A stretch of 64,000 nt of DNA from Agapanthus africanus (lineage: Eukaryota > Streptophyta > Magnoliopsida > Asparagales > Amaryllidaceae), in the NCBI GenBank assembly GCA_030015575.1, contig JASDDO010000026.1, positions 69,403,433 to 69,467,432 of the forward strand, in the 5' to 3' direction. The notes under the pieces were generated by a model. That model made no database searches. It saw nothing but the letters and a program-made list of their open reading frames with translations, and had not been told where the DNA came from. Numbering within the stretch: the stretch's first letter is position 1; every line of letters begins with the position of its first letter. A program made the position numbers and the translations under genes. Of the stretch, positions 30,579 through 42,851 are shown piece by piece.

Positions 30579-31252
30579 AGGAGTGCAAAGGGCACCCTAC
30601 AGAAAACCAGGGAGACACCCGCTCTGCTTATTGGAGAATCTTCCTCTTCTAGATCTAAGGTGAAAGCCAAGGGAAGAAGAATAAGGCCCCCACCAAGACG
30701 AAAGGCGATGTTAGTAAGGTAGAAGGAAAGGGCAAGGCAAAAGTTTCAGGGCCGACAATAGCGAAGGAAGAATGTTTCTATTGTCACAGAAAAGGCCATT
30801 GGAAGAAGGACTGCAGGGCTTGGAAAGCCAGTAACCAGGATTCGAAGCACGTTGTGTATTCGGCTTCAAGTGTGTTTATGATTGAAAACTGTCTGTCAAT
30901 TAACTCTACTTCCTTGATACTAGATACCGGATCAGGATCTCATATCTGTAATTCATTGTAGGCTCCGAGAAACCATAGAGTTATCAAAGCATGTGATATG
31001 ACTCTCAGGATTGCTAACGGAATGAGCGTGGATGTTGTATCCGTAGGGGAATATCACCTAGAATTGACAAGTGGGCTGATTTTGGGTTTGCGCAACTGTT
31101 TTTGTGTACCTAGTTTGACGTGTAATATCATCTCTGTATCTTTACTATCTAAAGAAGGTTACGATTTTACATTTATAAGCGATGTCGTCCACATTCACCT
31201 TAATCATGGTTTGATTGGGTCAGGTACACTAGATAACGGTATAAACTATTAA
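30579..31252 (+). pseudogene. Copia gag end, protease and pre-integrase region
   Basis: The frame shows a CCHC knuckle CFYCHRKGHWKKDC (about 30,775-30,816) and then the protease active site LILDTGSGSHIC (about 30,918). A TAG follows at NSL-stop near 30,960. The continuation (30,998-31,252) carries the usual block ending in LSKEGYDFTF. The N-terminal Gag is not in the window. Confidence 0.8.
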
Positions 31253-32425
31253 ATCAAGCTCAGGTTTTCAATGTCCAGAACACACTTAAAAGAAAGTCTT
31301 CAAAATTAAATCAGACTTTCTTATGGTATTGTAGACTGGGTCACATCAATGAAACACGGTTGAAGAAGTTACATAAAGAGGGATATTTGGATCCATTTGA
31401 ATATCTGTCTTATGCAACGTGTCAATTATGTCTCAAAGGAAAGATGACAAAGACTTCGTTCACTGGACACGGAGTAAGAGCCACTGAGTTCTTGGGACTC
31501 ATACACAGCGACGTGTGTGGTCCAATGTCTACACATGCAAGAAGTGGTTATTCCTACTTCATTACTTATACGGATGATTTCTCAAGGTATGGACATGTAT
31601 TCTTGATGAAACATAAATCCGAGACCTTTAAGAAATTCCAGGAATACATGATTAAAGTGGAAAAACAAACAGGCAAAAATATCAAGACACTTAGATCTGA
31701 TCGAAGTGGTGAATACTTAAGTGTTGAGTTCCTAGATTACTTAAAAGAGAATGGAATTCTCCTTCAGCTTACTCCTCCATACACACCTCAACATAACGAT
31801 GTATCGGAAAGGCGGAACCGTACCCTATTGGATATGGTATGTTCCATGATGAGTAACGCTAAATTACCGCGATCCTTCTGAGGTTATGCACTAGAATCAG
31901 CTGCATATCTTTTAAACAAGGTTCCTACTAAGTCTGTGCCTACCACACCATATGAAATGTGGAGTGGGAATAAATCCTGTCTTAAGTATCTTAAAATATG
32001 GGGATGACCAGCTTTTTTAAAAAAGCAGCATGCGGAAAAGCTCGAGGCACGCTCAGTACTGTGTAAGTTTGTGGGATACCCAAAGAACTCCAGGGGGTAT
32101 CTTTTATATTACGCTGAGGAACAAAAGGTCTTTGTTTCTCGGCATGTCCACCTTTTGAAAACTCAATTTCTTGAAAAGGAAATAAGTGGAAACGCAATAG
32201 AACTGGAAGAAATTCCAGAACCACAAGCTATTACTGAAAGCATGGAGAAACCAGTAGTTTTGAAAGAACCAAACATCCTTGTGATACTCCGCAGAACTAG
32301 TAAGCAGTCTCATCCGCCCGAGAGATACTACGATTTTCTCATAGATGGGGAAGAGATGTTTGCATTATCGATGATGATGAGCCAACTAGTTTCCAGCAAG
32401 CCATTAGGAGCAAAAACTCGATAAA
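31253..32425 (+). pseudogene. Copia integrase
   Basis: The zinc-binding part is LWYCRLGHINETRL with CQLCLKGKM. The three catalytic acids are in place: D in HSDVCGP, D in LRSDRSGEY and E in VSERRNRTL. The frame breaks with a TGA at about 31,880 (RSF-stop) and another at about 32,005. The C-terminal part continues to the stop at 32,424. It would integrate the cDNA; this copy cannot make it whole. Confidence 0.85.
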
Positions 32426-33925
32426 ATGGCTGGATGCAATGCGGACCGGAATGGAGTCTATATACACCAACAAAGTATAGACTTTGGACATTGCTCCAGA
32501 AGGGGTAAAACCCATAGACTGCAAATGGATCTTCAGAAAGAAGATTGGTGTAGATGGACAGGTTGAAAGGTATAAGGCTAGACTTGTTGCAAAAGGTTTT
32601 CGTGAAAGACCTGGTTTGGACTATGATGAAACCTTTTCTCTAGTGGCTATGCTCAAATCCATTCGGATCCTACTTGCCATTGCTGCCTTCCACGATTATG
32701 AAATTTGGTAGATGGACGTAAAGACCGGTTTTCTGAATAGAAATTTGGAAGAGTGTGTTTATATGGATCAGCTGGAGGGTTTCATAGAGAGTGGGAGCAG
32801 CGAAAAGGTGTGCAAGTTGCTTAAATCCATTTATAAATTAAAACAGGCATCGCGGAGTTGGAACATCTGTTTTGATGAGGGTCAAGAAATTCGACTTCAT
32901 CAAAAATCCAGATGAACCATGTATTTATAGTAAGATTGTAGCGAGAATTGTGGTATTCCCATCTTGTACGTGGATGACATTCTCCTGATACTAAATGGCA
33001 TTCTTATGCTACAATCAGTCAAAGGATTCTTATCATAAAGGTTCTCCATAAAAAACCTGGGTGATGCCTCCTACATTCTGGGGATCTAGATCTTTCGTGA
33101 TAGATCTAAAAGGATGTTAGGACTTTCACAGTCCAGGTACATTGACACCATACTGAAAAGATTTAGTATGGAAGATTCAAAGCACGGCAATCTACCGGCT
33201 TGTCACGGAATCACCCTCTCCAAAGAGATGTCTCTCAAGACTGATTAGGAAAGGGATCGCATGACTATTATACCCTACGCTTCTGCGGTAGGCTCTATAA
33301 TGTATGTGATATTGTGTATCAGATCAGATATCAATCAAACCCTGGGAAGAAGCACTGGACAACAGTTAAGAACATTCTCAAGTACCTGAGAAGGACTAAG
33401 GAGATGTTCTTGGTGTACGGCAGTAAAGACCTCCAGATCGAGGCCTTCGCCGACTCCAGCTTCCAGAGTGACAAGGATGACTCCAAGTCCATGTCGGGTT
33501 ATGTCTTTACCCTCAATAGAGGGGCGGTCTATTGGAAGATCTCCAAGCAGGACACCGTTGCTGACTCGACGATGGAAGCGAAATATATCGCTGCATGTAA
33601 CGCCACGAAGGAAGCAGTCTAGATGAAGAAGTTCATTATAGAACTGTAGGCGGTTCCGTCCATTGTTGATCCAATACCTTTGTATTGCGACAACAACGGG
33701 GCTATAGCTTTAGCAAAGGAACCAAGGTCTCATTAGAAGTCCAGACATATCTTGAGGTGGTACCACCTGATCAGGAAGATCGTTGATCGGCAGGAGATCG
33801 AGGTGCGGAGAGTAGAGACGGAGAACAACACTGCAGATCCACTCACAAAGGCCACCCCTCAGACACAGTACGAGAGTCTATTCAAGATGATAGGTCTGCG
33901 ATATACCAATACATGGCCTTAGTGC
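32426..33925 (+). pseudogene. Copia reverse transcriptase and RNase H
   Basis: Reverse transcriptase blocks are CKWIFRKKIG, RYKARLVAKGF, the Asp-containing MDVKTGFLN and LYVDDILLI (YVDD near 32,970). RNase H remnants are FADSSFQSDKDD and VADSTMEAKYIAACNATKEAV (33,314-33,622). Many stops and frame changes lie between these parts (for example TAG at about 32,709 and TGA at about 32,913). It ends just before the LTR at 33,937. Confidence 0.85.
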
Positions 33926-33936
33926 AAGTAGAAGAT

Positions 33937-34249
33937 TGTTAGTGATATATGCCTTAGAGGCCATTATTGTATAGTACTGAATTGTATATTGCATTTTGGA
34001 AGCTTAGGATATACATAGATATAATAACAGTCTTGCTCAATATGGTTGTATGCTACTTAGTTTGATTCTATCTCAATATGTGTATATGTTTTTTTAGCAT
34101 ATCGCTAATACATATTGATAAAGCCCTTAGGATTTTTGCTTGACTACCAGCGTTGTGATGGCAGTCACACTAGTGGGGGCTGGGTAGTCTATAAGCACAT
34201 CCTTATACTGGTCCCTAATCGTAGGATTATCGAGACAGGGCATTGATAC
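33937..34249 (+). repeat. 3' LTR of the plus-strand copia, left part
   Basis: Starts TGTTAGTGATATATGCC just after a purine-rich AAGTAGAAGAT. It is interrupted at 34,250 by a solo LTR and resumes at 37,148. Confidence 0.75.
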
Positions 34250-37147
34250 TGTCACAACCCAAATTAGGAACGCGACCGACACTTAAATCACGCAACGTCT
34301 AAAGATGTAACGTAATTCAGGTAAGCCGAAAACCCAGAAATCTAAACCATGAAAAGATAGAGTGGTAAAAACAGTTAAAACATTTGTTAAAAATATTTGA
34401 AAACTTGAGTAAATTTTTCTTTAAAATTTCGGCATCACCTCTTTTGTAAAAACTAGCCCTAAATGGATACAAAATATAGAATATAAAAGGTATCCCCAAA
34501 CGGGAGCAACTTACACCTAAAGGCGGAACACAACCACAACAGGATATATATATATACGACGTCGTAGCGAAGAAAAGAAAGTAAGAAGTAAAGCATCATC
34601 GCAATATGAATAAAAGCCGGCTCACACGAACTCGACAACCAGAGTTACAAATAATATACAAATATTGAATCTCTCAGTCTCTTCTCTAAGTCAAATGCAT
34701 ATAAATGGTAAATGGAGAGTACTATATACAAAATAAGATATACAATGAAATCATACGGATATGCGCAAAAACCCACCTAAACAAAAAGGGTCTCACACCC
34801 AACAGTAGCGGTATCCACTGAAAATGATGCAAATAAAAGCCTGTCGTGACTACGCTGAGGGTCAACCCTGCAAAATACTGTGGCATAACGGGGTTGAGTT
34901 GCCAACTTGTGAAAAGTAAACAATATCGTACAGGTAATCATATGCATGCACGTTAAAGCGATAATCCGAAATATGCAATCTGATGGCATAAGCATAGCAG
35001 TATGGATATGCAATGAAATCATTATCAAAGTACACCACCAGGGTACAACAACTACATGAAACAGTGCATGTCATAATAAATCCTGAGTGTGAGATAAAAC
35101 ATAATCCTCATCAATGAATCATCATCATAAAAATCCGGTGTCCATCAACGATACCCTAAATCCCAATATCTCAGGCGTCGTCACTATGATCGGCCCTCGT
35201 ATCCATCTCATCATCTAACTCCGAACGGTATCCTCCGGATATGCATAGAGTTTCCATACAATCACCGGTAGGTAGTACCCCCCTGCCAGGCTCATCGTCA
35301 TCCCCACAAAATCCTTTTTTTCCTAGGGTATCGTACCAGGCCTACCATGTACCTGCAGACGGTTCATCCACTCCTTGAATCGGGTATGCTCATAGCTCAA
35401 AACCGAGAAAAATCATGGTGGACATGAAATATCATATCAAGGGAAACCTCTCTTTTAAATAATTTAAAATTTCAAAATATACTTTGATGTTTCCCAAATC
35501 CACGAAACATAAATCTCATGAAAACGTCATATGAGGTATATCACTATAGCAATGTATGTATGATGCTGATCATGATGCATACTAGCAAAGAATCAACGTC
35601 TAACTGTCAATTTTCTATAGTGTGCGTGGCATGACAATTATCAACGGTGTGTGTGGCATATAAATCAATGCTCGTGCAACATGAACCATCAGTAATGGTG
35701 CAGCGTCCTATTAGTGATATGTGAAAGTACAACTGGTAATAAGGTTTACAAAATGGTACTCATGCACAAACATAACACATATATAAGCATTTCACATAAG
35801 ATTATTTCACTTGAATCTAGCCTTCGGCGCTTAACGTCATACAGGCAATTCCCCCGTAAATATTAAATCTACCCACCGGACGATTTCGAGATAGGTGTAT
35901 CCGATCACCTCTTCCCCTTCCTGGCTGCGTCCGAAGTCCCCGCCTGTAATCCTATTATCACACAACACAATAACACATGAAATTAGTAAACTATCCAATA
36001 AAATACGGAGACAACGCCAACTAACAAATCGGCCCCCATAAGCTACCGAGAGTTATCTTAGCGGGCTAAACGCGTGCAGCGACACCCTAGACCAACCATA
36101 CGGCTACTAAACGTGCTAAACACTTAAACGAATGTTGAATAAATCTGCATCGCACATTATCGAAACGCTTGAATTCTAGCTAAATGGTCCCAGATTTTTA
36201 TACAAGATGAATTAGAGAAAGTTGCACTAGGCACTAGCCTACACTTTTACCCAGAGACCCTACGACCAAGACCCATACAAAAGCATCATACTCTGGCCGC
36301 AATTTACGGCCAGAATGGATAAAAGTGCGGCCACAGATGAAGGGAATGGGCTCATGTTTTGTGGGTTGATTCTAGGTCTCTAAACTAGGTCTCTATAATG
36401 GCAACTTCTCAAACAAACACCTGGGTCAATAGCAGATTCAACAAAGAACCCTAACTTTAACCAAAACCCGATATAAACACTAATTTTTAAAACATTATGG
36501 TATTTTACTGAAAATAACTAACACAAAAAACATCCTTAGAGCCTAACTAGGGGTTTGAGATGATACCTCACCATAACTTGGGAAAAACCCTGGCCATCAA
36601 GCTCCAAGACTCCTCAAGAGAGTTTAAACTTGATTAGAGAAGGGTTTTAGTGAGTTTGATGTGGGTTTTAGGCTAGGGGTTTGTGAAAAAAAATCAGGAA
36701 AGGAATTTTAGTAGAGAAGAAGAAGAGGAAGAGAAAAATTGAAAGAGGATGAGGGTTGTGAGGAATGAGAGGTGAGAGGGTAAGGGTGAGGGTGAGAGAT
36801 AAGAGCCATGCTCTTTCTCTCTCCTCATTAAATGCCCCGCATGTCTTGTCCCTTGCCATCATGTCTCCAATTTTCCATTCTTTTCCTTTCTTTTATCTTT
36901 AAAATAAGAGTAAAACATTTACTTAAATCAAAATAGATATGTAAATAAATGTAACATGACATAATATGGTTATAGTGCCATGGCTAGCAAAGTATGGTTA
37001 ACACTTCCATAACCCTAGATTAGCATGCACATGTGTGTGTTTGCACAAAAATAATTTAATAAAATATGTGAAAACAATATTAGTTAAATTTATTAAAAAC
37101 CCACATAATATCGCTTAATTAACTCTAATCGCGTGTAAGGTGTTACA
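34250..37147 (-). mobile_element. Chromovirus-like solo LTR (2,898 bp)
   Basis: On the minus strand it begins TGTAACACCTTACACG and ends GGGTTGTGACA, the end pattern of Tekay-type LTRs. It is flanked by GATAC (34,245-34,249) and AATAC (37,148-37,152), a target duplication with one change. No internal region or second LTR is present, so it is the product of LTR-LTR recombination. Its 3' part (CAAGTTGGCAACTCA near 34,900, minus strand) resembles the LTR at 58-62 kb, so the two are related. No gene was seen. Confidence 0.88.
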
Positions 37148-38828
37148 AATACTTCAGAGTAGACTAATGTATATGCTTCTCATCCCAGCAGGGGAGATGG
37201 CCTGTCCCATAACCATTGGTATGTCGTACCGGAGATAGTATACAGGTGCTCATTGGATTATGAGTTACACTGGACGGACTCGTGGGGAACTGCTGGTTGG
37301 TATTATACATATCGTCAGTTAGAAGTTTCCGGATGGCATGAGTACAGGTTGGTCCGCTGACTTGACATCACTATTCGTCTCGAGTGTGTTCCCACTGTAC
37401 TTAGATCACTACCCTATCACGGCTCAAATGAGTCGTGCAAACAGATAGTGGTTGGGTGCAGTCCTGAAGCACTTGGAGGCAGTAGTGGTTAGATAGGATT
37501 TGTCTCTCCCAGTATTGGGGGTTGATATCGCGCTGTGTTCGGAAAGCCGTTATACAAAGTACCTGGTCAGGGCAAGCGAGATTTATTGGTAGGTACTCCA
37601 GTAGTTTCTTAGGGTGTTTTGGGCTCTACTCCGGCACGACTTATTGCGCTATTAGGAGTCCGACGTTTACCACCCCTATGCCCGATATGCGATACTCTTA
37701 GATGAACGGACCGGACTGTACGAAGATTATCATAGATAACCTCAGTAGGAGTTCATATGAGTTTGCTCATCGGCTTTCTTATCGACAGATACCTGGGTAG
37801 CCGTTACGTGCAGCTAGTACTGCTGGCGGGCTTATGGTTAAACCCACTGCCAGCGTACTGTCGAATCTTTAGAGTCTCACACAGAGGGTTTCTCTGGTTT
37901 GGGCGAAACGATATAGAGGTCGTATAGTTTTACAGCAGGGTTCCGATCATATATGTGTACTGGCTACACGGATGTTGTTCGGACGGATAATACTGGTGGG
38001 CTTTGGTTTAAGCCGGATTCTAGTATTATATTATTGGATTATTATTATCTCATTGTATTCGTATTTTTCGGAATACAAATACGGGTATTTATATACGATG
38101 GGGGCATTCTTGTAATTTTACAAGAGATGCTTCTAGAAGGGGGCACCTCATTATTTGGTTTATCTATTTTTGGAAATAGATTAATGAGGTAGATTTGAAG
38201 ATTTTTGAGACATAGAGTGAGGCATGGCTTATTGTTTAGTTTATTGGTTTGGACTCACTATTCAAGCACGGTTGATATTTTCAATTGGAAAATATTGCAT
38301 GCTTGAGGTGAGATAGTGTATGAGCCATTCTTCACTTGAGCCATCACTTGCTCATTTGCTCTTTTTTTCTCTCTCCAATTTTTCTCCCTTTCTTCCTCAA
38401 GACGTAAAACCTTCACATGTGTTGTGAATCATTAGGTCTATTGAGATTAAATACTCCAATAGATACTATACATCTTCTAAGCTGCCTAGCTTAGCAAACT
38501 AGGTACCTTAGTTACCTCGGTTTAAAGGTTGGAGCTTGAGGTATAGACTCTCGGGTGGATCATTTTCGACACGAGAAGGCCGACGATCAAGCGTGATCCG
38601 AATCTTCGAAGAGCTCAAGAAGAGGAGGAGAAGAAGACCCGAAGGACAAGTGACAAGGAGGTATAAAACTCTTACCGGGTAATTAGAACCTCCTAGTAGT
38701 ATAGCTAGTTAAGGTTTCTGTTAAGATCCTGGAGTTAAAGTCGGTGTTGAATAGTATGAAAAATCGTTTTTTGTAAATTCCTACTCCTCACAAGTGCGTA
38801 GGGTGTGCGACATCGATTTACACTAACC
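37148..38828 (+). repeat. 3' LTR of the plus-strand copia, right part
   Basis: Continues the LTR after the solo LTR. It has no ORF of note, a GAGGAGGAGAAGAAGA purine stretch (about 38,620) and an end at CGATTTACACTAACC. The 8-bp inverse of the LTR start (TGTTAGTG) would be CACTAACA; here the last base is C. Confidence 0.7.
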
Positions 38829-39840
38829 ATGATTCTGACTGATGTGACTTCATCGTATCAATAAATGTGATGGGATCTGTATGTTCATCAATGTCTAAAT
38901 CAACTGAGAAACATGATGGTTCATATGAGTATAAGTAATAGTCATCCATCCATACTGGTGATGTTCTAGTTCTTTTGTTGCCACTTAAGTTTGCAGGTTG
39001 AACAGATTCATGAACATGTTCATTTTGAACAAGTTTATTTTGAACATGTTCAGGTTGTATATCTACTGTAGGTGTATCATCAATTATAGGTTTATCTTCC
39101 AAAATGGAATGATCTATCTCATCTCTAATAACTGGGTCATTTATCGTGACATTATTGTAATAGTCATCATCTATTACAACCAGAGGTTCTATTTCCTCCT
39201 GAACTTGTTCCTTTTCCTCTAGATTTTCTAGAAATGTAGTATCTTTACTTTCAATGACCCCCTTTTCTTCATGGAAGAACCTATATTCCTTTGACTTTTC
39301 TGTATACTCTATAAATCTACACCTCAAAGTTCTAAAATCCAACTTATCTCTAAGTTGAGATGGAATAAGAATATAAGCTACACAACCCCACATCTTAAGA
39401 TGACTCAACTTGGTTTTGTGTCCATTCCAAAGTTCATATGGTATAGATTCTACTGATTTAGTAGGAATTCGATTGAGGATATAATTTACGCTCAACACTG
39501 CTTCTCTCCAAAATTCCTTAGAGAGACCAGAATGAGATAACACATATCTTACTGCATTTAACAATATTATGTTATTTCTTTTAGCCACACTATTCTGTTG
39601 TGGCGAATACAGCATTGTCGTATGCTTTTTAATTCCAAATTGAATGCAATAGTTATCAAATTCTTTTAAATTGAATTCCTCACCCCTATCAGTTCTCAAT
39701 ATTTTAACATTCCTTCCAAGTTTACATTCTAGTTCAGCCTTGTATCGTTTAAAACATTCAAAAGCTTCCAATTTTCTGTTTAAAATATATACAAAAGTAA
39801 ATTTGGAATAGTCATCTATAAATGTTATGAAATAATTCTT
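38818..39840 (-). pseudogene. Copia integrase core and C-terminus, minus strand
   Basis: The readable frame (317 residues, 39,771-38,818) has the second and third catalytic acids region: LRTDRGEEF, and SVAKRNNIIL where the catalytic Glu (usually in VAERKNRTL) reads Lys. A conserved C-terminal copia block is WNGHKTKLSHLKMWGCVAY. The long acidic linker that normally precedes reverse transcriptase follows (EEKEQVQEEIEPL). The last two residues and the stop come from the LTR of the inserted element. The first catalytic Asp region has been lost upstream. Confidence 0.85.
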
Positions 39841-40301
39841 AAATAATTCTTGTTACCGCCCATAAATTTCTGAATGCCCAATAATTCATTTGCTCTTTGA
39901 CCTCTTAAAAATGGTTTTCTAGTCATTGTTCCGATCAAGCAATATTCACAAGATAATGTTCTTATGCCTATAAGGATTGATAACATGTTCATTTTGATTA
40001 TCTGACTTATCTTGGATGTACCTGGATGTTCTAATCTCATATGCCAAAGATGATAATCAGATAAATAAGATAAGGAATAATTCAAATAAAAAACTTTATT
40101 AATAGCATCATCGGCCACTACAGGGAGACAAAATAAATCATGTTCAGGTACAAATTTGCACATGCCAAAAACTTTCTTGTTCTTCTCTATCGACACTCGA
40201 TTATCATAAAAACGATCCTTTATTCCATTTTTCAGCAATGCAGGAACTGAAACTAAATTACGCCTAATACCTGCCTCATAATACACATCTTTGAAGACCA
40301 T
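39825..40301 (-). pseudogene. Copia pre-integrase and integrase zinc-binding region, minus strand
   Basis: 158 residues with the typical pre-integrase block (FKDVYYEAGIRRNLVSVPAL), then LWHMRLEHPGTSKI and CEYCLIGTMT, the histidine and cysteine pairs of the integrase N-terminus. The frame then jumps from ANELLGI to KFMGGNKNYL: the usual HSDVCGP segment with the first catalytic Asp is deleted. Confidence 0.82.
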
Positions 40302-40695
40302 AACATTGTCCCCAAGATCAAGCCTAAAGTTCCAATATCTTCAACATCTAGATAGGTATTATTTCCCATATAAATGTGCTATTCTCCTTTCTTTGGTTCC
40401 TTCATATCTTACAATGCTAGCCGGGTCTTTGCAATGTGTCCAGTAGCATCCAAGTCAATCCACCAGCCATCAATGTCAACACTTACAGCATTATACTCGA
40501 TCTTACCTACGAACTCACGCTTATGTAGTGCTTTATTTCCAGAATACTTTGATATACCCGAATTAGCTTGTTTTCCTGAATAGTCATTCTTAAAATGACC
40601 AAACTTTCCGCAATTATAACAAGCTCCTTTTGGTACTTTCTTTCGATGCCTTACTGTTTAAATCCCTTGAGCTGAGGTTTTGAAGTCCCTATATT
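40302..40695 (-). pseudogene. Copia nucleocapsid knuckle and protease, minus strand
   Basis: Knuckle CYNCGKFGHFKNDY (about 40,590-40,632) has the last Cys replaced by Tyr. The protease block reads WWIDLDATGHI (about 40,450-40,482) where copia elements have WWIDSGAT, so the catalytic DSG/DTG has become DLD. Both changes predict loss of function. Confidence 0.75.
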
Positions 40696-41379
40696 CTAGT
40701 TCTTGCTTTTATGTGCATCACGTGAAGGTTTATTCTGCATAACATTCAGCTCTTTACCCTGCACAAAATTCATTTCTAGACCTTTCCTTCTGGCTACAAA
40801 ATCCTGCTTTATTGCTAACTGAGATGGTAAGTCAGTGACGCATTTAATGGTACTATTCAATCTAAGTGTTGTGGCAGCCATATCTAATGATGGTGGTAAG
40901 CTATTCAGAATAGTTGCTATTTGCATTTTCTCTAGAATTTCAGTTCCAGCAGTAGCACGATCCTTAGCCATAACAATCATCTTATTATAATGTTCAATTA
41001 TGTTATCACCTTTTTGCATACGAGAAGAGTTATATTTATGTAATAAAAGTTGTATGTTCACCTCAGATGTAGTGTCATACTTTTCCTTAATTACATTCCA
41101 TAACTCTTTTGCAATTGCATAAATTTCAAAAACCTAAGTTATCTTCCATGAACATTAACATAAGACTTTTAACTTTCTTGTCATTTAATTTCCACAGCTC
41201 AAATTCTCTCTTTTGTTCCACAGTAGGATCGTCTCCGAGAATAAAAGAAGTGTCTTTTATGACGTTATCTGCGTTGTCATGGATAAATCCATATCTAACT
41301 TCCTATACCGCATATCATAGTTGGTGCCATTAAGGCGTTCTATCTTAGTCAATTCAAAAGCAATTAATTTACTAGCCAT
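40696..41379 (-). pseudogene. Copia Gag, minus strand
   Basis: Starts at the Met codon 41,377-41,379 (MASKLIAFELTKIERLNGTN, a typical copia Gag start with the LNGTNY block). It is interrupted near 41,257 and resumes in another frame as a helical UBN2-type Gag segment (YNKMIVMAKDR, ATILNSLPPSLDMAATTLR) to 40,696. I preferred this Met over the one at 41,445 because Gag homology starts here. Confidence 0.82.
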
Positions 41380-41993
41380 TCTAGTAAGCTTTCTAAATAT
41401 TATGAAAAATTGATTTAATTTTGGTGATAAATAGTTTGAAAACAAGTAACAATATTTAAAAAAGGATCATGACAGCTAAAGAAAACAGTAACTCACAACT
41501 CAGTACAAATGGAACAATATAAAAATATAACCCACAACTCAGTAATGGGTTATCATGACAGAGAGAGTTAATACTTGGACTTTATTATATAGCAATTAAA
41601 GGTCAAGATGACCTTGGGTTTGATTGGGGAAAAAAGGAATCTAAAACAATAAAATATGTCAAACCACACTAGTAAAGTTAAAGGGATAGACTTGTTGTCT
41701 TCTTCCTTAAAAAACTTACAATCTTCTTCCAATAAAAACAAAAAACAAATCCATCTGCTTGCGATCAAAAAATAATCTGGATGCAAAAAAAAATTGTGAT
41801 GTTACCTCATGTACAAATAGAATACCTAATGAGCGAAGGATCGAAACCAAATCAAATAGCAACGGCTGAAAAGAGATCGATGCAGAATTCGAAAGGGGTT
41901 GGGATCGTTGTCGTGGTCGGCAAAGCTGTGGCGGTGGTTGATGATCTCAGCGGCGAAAATGGTCGGTGCCGAATTCTTCATAGAGGATTATCG
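41380..41993 (-). other. Leader between copia primer site and gag
   Basis: AT-rich, about 0.6 kb, with no supported gene. The short plus-strand ORF at 41,781-41,996 overlaps the primer site and is not credible. Confidence 0.6.
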
Positions 41994-42008
41994 TAGCTCT
42001 AACACCAG
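41994..42008 (-). other. Primer binding site of the minus-strand copia
   Basis: The minus strand reads TGGTGTTAGAGCTACGA right after the LTR end; the tRNA-Met primer site is normally TGGTATCAGAGC. Ten of twelve bases match. Confidence 0.78.
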
Positions 42009-42309
42009 TGAAAGAAAATGAAGATTTCGTTTTGGATTTTGGGGCTCCAAGAATAGCCAGTTCTGGTCAATTTTCAGAAAGATACGCTCTTCTCTCTTTA
42101 ATAGGCATTTCTCATATTCCCTTCGTCCCGAACTGTCCAAAATTTTAGCGAGATTCTCTCAACGAACGCGTTCTCAACAATTTCCACGTTCTTGCGCTTG
42201 ACGCGGTCACGAACAAGAGATTTCTCATTCCTCTAACAACCCGATTCGGGTTCAAATTATTGGACCATAAGGGCCACAACCGCTTACAATTAATAGACCA
42301 CATATAACA
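42009..42309 (-). repeat. 5' LTR of the minus-strand copia (301 bp)
   Basis: On the minus strand it runs TGTTATATG...TTTTCTTTCA. The inner end abuts the primer site and the outer end abuts intron sequence. The target duplication should be GATTA (42,310-42,314). Confidence 0.83.
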
Positions 42310-42329
42310 GATTAAAAAAATTAAATTAC

Positions 42330-42616
42330 CTTTAGTGGCTGATTTCTCGCACGTCCATGTTCAACATATGGAGCTGGATGATCAATCTGTCTTGGCCTGT
42401 AAATGTGTTTGGTATTGGATGACAAATGCACACCACGACTGGAAGAGATTACATTGGCATGATGCGAGTATAGATGATGCAGATAAGAAGGGGATTGCAT
42501 TTGAACTGGATGGCCAAACCTCCAAGGTCGCATGGCAAAACTGCGCAGAGATGTGCCAGGATTGAAATCAAAAGCAGCATTTATCATTGGATGAGGGTAT
42601 GTCTGCATAAAAGGAC
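42330..42616 (-). CDS. Host gene exon (probable RING-type E3 ligase, region before the RING)
   Basis: 287 bp between a good acceptor (TGTTTCTTGCAG, minus strand) and a donor (AAAG-GTAATTTAA). It opens in phase 1 and codes for about 95 residues, rich in His, Pro, Arg and Ser (for example MQTYPHPMINAAFDFNPG and KHIYRPRQIDHPAP). The style resembles the spacer before the RING finger in MBR/HIP1-like plant ubiquitin ligases, but no RING is present here, so the family is a guess. The frame joins the exon at 42,852-42,923 without a break. The copia LTR begins 20 bp after the donor. Confidence 0.6.
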
Positions 42617-42851
42617 CTGCAAGAAACAGAAAGAATTTGATCAGATTTTCCAATCGTTAAAAATGAATCGAAGTCCAACTTAGACCTGCAAGAAAAAAAC
42701 ATATGCTACTACACCTTACCTAACTTTTCTCTACCAAGCCCAGTTTTTAGTTAATTTCACAAGGTTCACATAACATAGTTGATTTATCCCAAATTTTAAT
42801 ACAAAGAATAGAGACCATGCAACTAAAAAATAATAGTAACCATGTGCCTAC

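Larger units (their letters stand above)
30579..38828 (+). mobile_element. Decayed Ty1/copia element, plus strand, 5' part outside window
   Basis: The order knuckle, protease, integrase, reverse transcriptase, RNase H is the Ty1/copia order. The part before the knuckle, including the 5' LTR, must lie left of the window because the chromovirus-like element was inserted there. The 3' LTR starts TGTTAGTG at 33,937, is split by a solo LTR, and appears to end near 38,822-38,828 (CACTAAC, the inverted start). It was itself inserted in another copia element. Confidence 0.85.
38829..42309 (-). mobile_element. Decayed Ty1/copia element, minus strand, 3' half outside window
   Basis: On the minus strand: 5' LTR (42,309-42,009), tRNA-Met-type primer site, gag, protease and integrase. 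Just before reverse transcriptase it is cut by the plus-strand copia, so reverse transcriptase, RNase H and the 3' LTR should lie left of the window. It is inserted 20 bp downstream of a splice donor of a host gene. It is the outermost transposon of the stack. Confidence 0.87.

Noticed and set aside
42335-42683. Plus-strand ORFs of 69-76 codons
   Set aside because: The minus strand has matching splice sites and a frame that joins two exons; the plus-strand frames are shadows.
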